Shown here: piece by piece, positions 6,241 through 9,821 of the stretch | Layout: the number at the start of each line of letters is the position of its first letter | Numbering within the stretch: the stretch's first letter is position 1 | DNA from: Bacillota bacterium | GTDB taxonomy: Bacteria > Bacillota > Bacilli > Alicyclobacillales > SLC66 | Reading direction: 5' to 3' | DNA: 9,821 nt | Assembly (NCBI GenBank): GCA_021821225.1 | Contig: JAKACR010000089.1 | Location: forward strand, 1 to 9,821 | Notes under the pieces: model-generated | Databases searched by the model: none | Seen by the model: the letters and a program-made list of their open reading frames with translations, nothing else | Told to the model about the DNA's origin: nothing | Translations under genes and position numbers: made by a program

Positions 6241-7182
6241 TGAGCGCACCGCACTCAGGAGAACCCAGTCCCCCATCCGCTCCTGCGCGATCTCTCCAAA
6301 ACCATGCAGACGCAAGGATTCCGTCACCTCCGCGGCCTGACTCTGCACCAGACCAGATGCGAGCAGCTTTCCGCCTGGCGCAAGCGCGCGCGAGGCGGCG
6401 GGCAGCAAGCGCTGCACAAGCCCTGCGAGCAGGTTGGCGACCACGATGTTGAATTTATCCATCCCTTCAACCGCCTCCATGAGATCCGACAAGAGAACGG
6501 TTACGGCATCGGCCACCCCATTTTGCGCAATATTGTCTCTTGCCACGTCCACCGCCACCGGATCGAGGTCGAGCGCCACCACTTTCCTCGCTCCCAGCAG
6601 CGCCGCGGCGATCGCCAGAATGCCCGTGCCGGTACCCACATCGAGCACCGCGCGATCCGGCGCCAACCGCTCGAGCGCGCGCAGACACAGAAGCGTGGTC
6701 TCATGCAGGCCGGTGCCAAATGCCACGCCCGGATCCATCACGAGCGGGATCTGGCCGGGCCCGCCCGACCACTCGGCGAACTCCCAGGAAGGCACGACGG
6801 TCAACCGGGGAGATACTTCAAACGCGTGGTAATGTTCCTTCCACGCGTACAAATAATCGTCCTCCGCCAGAACATCCAGCGAAACGGCGAGCGATCCCGC
6901 GTCAAGACCGCACTCCCGGACGGCCTGCAGCTCTTGGCGCACACGCGCAAGCAACTCATCCCTGTCCGCAAGCGGTCGCGCGGCGTATGCGGTCACCCGC
7001 GCCGCACCCGGCGGCGGGGCGTCCGCGTCAAACCATTCGCCGTACTTTGCGCGCGCCCGCAGTTCCAGCACGTCGTGCGCATCCTCAATGGCGGTTGCAG
7101 AAAGACCGGCCCGCTCCATGGCGGCGTTCACGGCATCCGCACACTCCGATGTTGTCGCCACCGTCACGCACCACAGATCCAC
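6229..7182 (-). CDS. prmA: ribosomal protein L11 methyltransferase PrmA
   Basis: PrmA trimethylates ribosomal protein L11 with S-adenosylmethionine. The 317-residue product (B. subtilis YqeT is about 311) has an N-terminal L11-recognition domain, then YAWKEHYHAFEVSPRLTVVPSWE (linker region, about 112-134). The methyltransferase landmarks are FGTGLHETT (155-163), the SAM loop VLDVGTGTGILA (179-190) and NLLAGLV (250-256). I chose GTG at 7182: AGGGG lies eight bases upstream and the N-terminus becomes M-DLWCVTV, like the usual M-KW. The TTG at 7188 would have only two bases of spacing. The extreme C-terminal residues GDM and the stop lie in a repeat copy, but the core ends normally at GDWVLL. 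It is separated from dnaJ by the opposite-strand mnmA, so it probably needs its own promoter or read-through. Confidence 0.93.
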   Translation of the reverse strand: MDLWCVTVATTSECADAVNAAMERAGLSATAIEDAHDVLELRARAKYGEWFDADAPPPGAARVTAYAARPLADRDELLARVRQELQAVRECGLDAGSLAVSLDVLAEDDYLYAWKEHYHAFEVSPRLTVVPSWEFAEWSGGPGQIPLVMDPGVAFGTGLHETTLLCLRALERLAPDRAVLDVGTGTGILAIAAALLGARKVVALDLDPVAVDVARDNIAQNGVADAVTVLLSDLMEAVEGMDKFNIVVANLLAGLVQRLLPAASRALAPGGKLLASGLVQSQAAEVTESLRLHGFGEIAQERMGDWVLLSAVRSGDM

Positions 7183-7205
7183 CCGCAAATCCCCTCACTG
7201 GCATT

Positions 7206-7327
7206 GGGGACATGTGATAAAGTCCGCACAGCAGGCGCCCCAATCCTACTTGTCGTGTTTGAGGCTTCAGTCAAACACGATAGGTACTGTAGTGCGCCTG
7301 CCGAAATTTGGTTTATCACATGTCCCC
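7206..7327 (+). mobile_element. 122-bp palindromic MITE/REP-like element, complete copy
   Basis: The ends are perfect 16-bp inverted repeats: GGGGACATGTGATAAA (7206-7221) and TTTATCACATGTCCCC (7312-7327). Inside, GCAGGCGC (7231-7238) pairs with GCGCCTGC (7294-7301). The centre is a 16-bp stem, 7247-7262 with 7271-7286, containing two G-T wobbles, a ten-bp perfect core (TCGTGTTTGA/TCAAACACGA) and an eight-base loop. It has no room for a transposase, so it must be moved in trans if mobile. GGGGACA...TGTCCCC ends recall palindromic repeats linked with Y1 (RAYT-type) transposases in Bacillota, which is an inference. It lies between the divergent prmA and mnmA. No clear target duplication was seen. 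Confidence 0.8.
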
Positions 7328-7387
7328 TTGGTGTCCCATTCATTGCCGTTGACACGAGTGTACCACATTGCAAGGCGCGCTTCATAC

Positions 7388-7446
7388 GCCTTCGTCCGCT
7401 TGCCTTCGTCCGCCGGGAACTCGCTCTGCTGGGAACTTGCTCCGCC
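7388..7446. repeat. two adjacent tandem duplications in the mnmA leader region
   Basis: GCCTTCGTCCGC occurs at 7388-7399 and 7402-7413 (14-base period). Directly after it, GGGAACTCGCTCTGCT (7415-7430) is followed by GGGAACTTGCTCCGCC (7431-7446), two 16-base units sharing 13 positions. The end of the second unit provides the weak -35 of the predicted mnmA promoter. Confidence 0.7.
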
Positions 7447-7465
7447 AGAGTGCAGGGCTTAGAAT
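7437..7465 (+). promoter_or_regulatory. likely mnmA promoter
   Basis: TTGCTC (7437-7442) and TAGAAT (7460-7465) are separated by 17 bases. The -10 matches sigma-A consensus at five of six positions and the -35 at three of six. Transcription would start about 25 bases before the mnmA start codon, leaving a short leader that contains the GGGAGGTGA ribosome-binding site. Confidence 0.45.
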
Positions 7466-7496
7466 CAAAGCAGCGGTTATCCTGGGAGGTGAGCGA

Positions 7497-8636
7497 ATGG
7501 AAGCGGTCTATTCAGGTCGGCGGATCGCGGTGGGCATGTCCGGCGGCGTGGACTCATCCGTCGCCGCGCTCCTGCTGAAGCGGCAGGGATTCGACGTGGT
7601 GGGCGTCTTCATGAAAAATTGGGACGAAACGGATGAATCCGGCGTCTGCACGGCCACACGGGATTTTGACGATGTCCGCCGGGTCTGCGACAAGATCGAC
7701 ATTCCCTACTATGCGGTCAATTTTGAAAAAGAGTACATGGAGCGCGTGTTTTCGCATTTCCTCTCTGAATACCAGCGTGGCCTGACCCCGAATCCGGACG
7801 TGCTGTGCAACCGCGAGATCAAGTTTCGGGAACTGCTTGCGCGCTCCCTCGCCATCGGCGCAGACGCGCTCGCCACGGGCCACTATGCCCGCGTTTTGCG
7901 GACATCCGACGGCTACCGGCTGTTGCGCGGAAGCGACCCGAACAAAGATCAGAGCTACTTTCTTTATGCGATCGGCCAGGACGCGCTCGCGCACGCCCTG
8001 TTCCCCGTCGGCGGCATGGTCAAGGCGCAGGTGCGGGAGATCGCACGCAACGAACAGCTGGCCACGGCCGGGAAAAAGGACAGCACAGGCATCTGCTTCA
8101 TTGGCGAACGCAAATTTCGCGCCTTTTTGCAACAGTACCTCCCCGCTCAGCCGGGAGAGATGCGCACACCAGGCGGACAGTTGGTGGGACGGCACGACGG
8201 GTTCATGTACTACACGATCGGGCAGCGCCACGGACTTGGCATTGGCGGCGGTCACGGACCATCCGGCGAACCGTGGTTTGTCGTTGGAAAGGACGTGTCG
8301 GCCAACATCCTCTATGTGGCGCAGGGCGAGCACAATCCGCTGCTTTACGCCGACGGCTTGCTTGCGAGTGAACTGACCTGGATCCGTCCGCGTCTGGCTC
8401 CCGGAAAGTCCATGCAGTGCACGGTCAAATGCCGCTACCGCCAGCCCGACCAGCCAGCCACGGTCACCGTGCTGGAGGACGGCGAAGTGCGGGTGGCGTT
8501 CGCCCGTCCGCTGCGCGCCGTCACGCCCGGACAGTCCGTCGTCTTCTACGATGGGGAGGAATGCCTGGGCGGCGCGGTGATCGACCGCGCACTGTCCCAA
8601 GGACGGGAAGTAAAATCCACTGTGCAGGCGATCTGA
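7497..8636 (+). CDS. mnmA: tRNA-specific 2-thiouridylase MnmA
   Basis: MnmA activates U34 of Glu, Gln and Lys tRNAs with ATP and inserts sulfur to give s2U34. The 379-residue protein has the PP-loop SGGVDSS at 15-21, MKNWDE (39-44), the first catalytic Cys104 in [12 protein letters not shown], the ATP-site DQSYFLY (151-157) and the persulfide Cys200 in [13 protein letters not shown]. coli uses Cys102 and Cys199, so spacing is conserved. The middle and C-terminal beta-barrel domains follow ([14 protein letters not shown] region, then about 290-370). The ATG at 7497 has a strong GGGAGGTGA upstream; the open frame back to 7368 is in tandem-repeat sequence. It lies on the opposite strand between dnaJ and prmA and is convergent with dnaJ, 38 bases apart. 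No cysteine desulfurase is visible next to it. Confidence 0.95.
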   Translation: MEAVYSGRRIAVGMSGGVDSSVAALLLKRQGFDVVGVFMKNWDETDESGVCTATRDFDDVRRVCDKIDIPYYAVNFEKEYMERVFSHFLSEYQRGLTPNPDVLCNREIKFRELLARSLAIGADALATGHYARVLRTSDGYRLLRGSDPNKDQSYFLYAIGQDALAHALFPVGGMVKAQVREIARNEQLATAGKKDSTGICFIGERKFRAFLQQYLPAQPGEMRTPGGQLVGRHDGFMYYTIGQRHGLGIGGGHGPSGEPWFVVGKDVSANILYVAQGEHNPLLYADGLLASELTWIRPRLAPGKSMQCTVKCRYRQPDQPATVTVLEDGEVRVAFARPLRAVTPGQSVVFYDGEECLGGAVIDRALSQGREVKSTVQAI

Positions 8637-8654
8637 TCCCGGATAGACCTCCAT

Positions 8655-8668
8655 GGCGCTGGTGCGCC
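8655..8668. terminator. small GC hairpin between mnmA and dnaJ
   Basis: GGCGC (8655-8659), a four-base loop TGGT, and GCGCC (8664-8668) form a compact hairpin in the 38-base gap between the two convergent stops. No T-run follows on either strand, so termination here is only a guess from position. Confidence 0.3.
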
Positions 8669-8674
8669 GCACGG

Positions 8675-9793
8675 CTACTCACCGCGCAGCGCACTCTTCA
8701 TGCGGTCAAAAAAGGTTCTCGACTGCTCATGCGCCTCTTCGCCAAACTGCCGCGACATTTCCCGGAACAAATCCTTCTGCCGTTCAGTCAGCTTGGTCGG
8801 CGTCTGCACGACCACACGCACATGCTGATCGCCGCGCGCCACGCCGTTGCCAAGCCGCGGCATCCCTTTGCCGCGCAGGTGGAATGTCGTGCCGGTCTGC
8901 GTGCCTTCCGGAACGCGCACCGTCTCCCGCCCGTAAAGCGTGGGCACAGTAATCTCGTCGCCAAGAACCGCCTGGACAAACGTGATCGGCACTTCGCAGT
9001 AAATGTCGTTCCCGTCCCGCTCGAAGAAATCGTGCGGATTCACGCGGATGACGATAAACAGGTCCCCTGGCGACGCGCCGCGCTCCCCTGCTTCGCCGCC
9101 TCCGGACACGCGGATGCGCGTTCCCGTATCCACGCCGGGCGGAATATTCACTTCCAGCTTGCGCCGCCGCCGCACAGTCCCCTGCCCCCGGCAATCCGGA
9201 CAGAGGGTCGTGATGCGTTTTCCCCTGCCCTGACACGCCGGACACGTCCGGCGATTGACCATGCGGCCCAGAGGAGTGTTGGTGACAAACTCCTGCACAC
9301 CGGTTCCCCGGCAGGCGGAACACGTATCGACTTTTGTGCCCGGTTTGGCGCCCGATCCAGAACAGGTCGCGCATGTCTCCGTGCGCGGGATCTCGATCTC
9401 TTTGCGCAGACCGAACGCGGCGTCCTTGAAGTCGATTGCCAGCCCATACTCCAGATCGGCGCCGCGGGCCGGACCGCGCGACCGTCCGCCTCCACCGAAA
9501 AACATGTCGAAGATATCGTTCAGTCCACCGAAGTCTCCCTGAAATCCGCCGCCGCCAAATCCGCCCTGCGCCGGATCCTGATGGCCGAACTGATCGTACT
9601 CGGAGCGCCGCGAAGGATCACTCAACGCCTCATAAGCCTCGGTGACCTCCTTGAACTTCTCTCCGGTCGCAGGATCATCCTTATTCACATCAGGGTGGAG
9701 TTTTCGCGCCAGCCCCCTGTATGCTTTCTTGATCTCCTCCTGCGACGCCGAGCGACCGACTCCGAGGACCTCGTAATAATCGCGCTTGCTCAC
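8675..9793 (-). CDS. dnaJ: chaperone DnaJ (class A Hsp40)
   Basis: DnaJ delivers unfolded clients to DnaK and stimulates its ATPase through the J domain. The 372-residue product has the full class A layout: J domain 5-70 with HPD at 33-35, and a Gly/Phe-rich stretch at 76-103. The zinc domain has four CxxCxGxG units (Cys141/144, 158/161, 184/187, 198/201), followed by the C-terminal substrate-binding domains. The start is GTG at 9793, with GGGGGA seven bases upstream; the frame stays open to the right edge, but [12 protein letters not shown] is the standard N-terminus. In Bacillus it follows hrcA-grpE-dnaK and precedes prmA; dnaK would be expected just beyond the right edge, though the last 28 bases show no recognisable DnaK C-terminus. 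Here prmA is displaced by mnmA. Confidence 0.97.
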   Translation of the reverse strand: MSKRDYYEVLGVGRSASQEEIKKAYRGLARKLHPDVNKDDPATGEKFKEVTEAYEALSDPSRRSEYDQFGHQDPAQGGFGGGGFQGDFGGLNDIFDMFFGGGGRSRGPARGADLEYGLAIDFKDAAFGLRKEIEIPRTETCATCSGSGAKPGTKVDTCSACRGTGVQEFVTNTPLGRMVNRRTCPACQGRGKRITTLCPDCRGQGTVRRRRKLEVNIPPGVDTGTRIRVSGGGEAGERGASPGDLFIVIRVNPHDFFERDGNDIYCEVPITFVQAVLGDEITVPTLYGRETVRVPEGTQTGTTFHLRGKGMPRLGNGVARGDQHVRVVVQTPTKLTERQKDLFREMSRQFGEEAHEQSRTFFDRMKSALRGE

Positions 9794-9821
9794 AATGGCG
9801 TCCCCCGTACTCCGTTCCGGC

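Larger units (their letters stand above)
7183..7496. other. prmA-mnmA divergent intergenic region
   Basis: This 314-base gap holds, in order, the prmA ribosome-binding site (GAGGGG on the minus strand), the 122-bp palindromic element, tandem duplications at 7388-7446 and a likely mnmA promoter. TTGACA at 7349-7354 on the plus strand is a perfect -35 hexamer but has no good -10 at the right distance. On the minus strand a TGG-TACACT extended -10-like site (7357-7365) could serve prmA, without a -35. No gene is seen in it. Confidence 0.6.

Noticed and set aside
7349..7354. Perfect TTGACA as the mnmA -35
   Set aside because: No acceptable -10 lies 16-18 bases downstream; the TTGCTC/TAGAAT pair nearer the gene is preferred.
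6304..7578. Plus-strand open frame of 424 codons opposite prmA
   Set aside because: Antisense to a complete prmA and continuing through the repeat element; composition is atypical for a protein.
9794..9821. End of dnaK overlapping the dnaJ start (a TGA overlaps the GTG)
   Set aside because: The upstream codons in that frame (R-N-G-V-R-G-T-P-L) do not resemble the acidic DnaK C-terminus.

Overview
The window looks like chromosomal core sequence from a GC-rich Bacillota, probably a Bacilli lineage. The main evidence is the block dnaJ - prmA - rsmE - mtaB, which forms the tail of the hrcA-grpE-dnaK-dnaJ heat-shock operon in Bacillus and relatives. A YqeW-like Na/Pi cotransporter homologue next to it, purine-rich Shine-Dalgarno sites and GTG starts fit the same group. 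The species cannot be named from this stretch. No rRNA, tRNA, CRISPR array, phage gene or transposase gene was seen.

Layout, left to right. (1) 1-466, minus: 5' part of an AT-rich TauE/SafE-family membrane exporter that runs off the left edge. (2) 467-634: divergent intergenic region with a possible promoter and a FapR-operator-like palindrome just before fabH. (3) 635-1663, plus: FabH, the fatty-acid initiation condensing enzyme. (4) 1664-1861: intergenic hairpin and a short direct repeat. (5) 1862-2827, plus: YqeW-like Na/Pi cotransporter-family protein, convergent with the next block. (6) 2906-6145, minus: a tightly coupled run rsmE > mtaB > NUDIX-DeoC fusion with 4-nt and 8-nt gene overlaps. 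(7) 6183-7327: prmA (minus) bracketed by two inverted copies of a palindromic repeat. One copy is complete (122 bp) and the other has lost its middle. (8) 7328-7496: leader with tandem duplications and a likely promoter for mnmA (7497-8636, plus). (9) 8675-9793, minus: dnaJ, convergent with mnmA.

Functionally, the minus-strand block joins protein folding (DnaJ) with translation-apparatus modification: L11 methylation by PrmA, 16S rRNA m3U1498 by RsmE, and tRNA ms2t6A37 by MtaB. MnmA adds tRNA wobble s2U34 from the opposite strand. The block ends in an unusual single polypeptide joining a NUDIX hydrolase to deoxyribose-5-phosphate aldolase.

The most notable points are the NUDIX-DeoC fusion, the palindromic element pair around prmA (one copy supplies the prmA stop codon), mnmA inserted antisense between dnaJ and prmA, and a FapR-like site at fabH. 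I saw no clearly new multi-gene system. The fusion and the repeat family are the best candidates for something undescribed.
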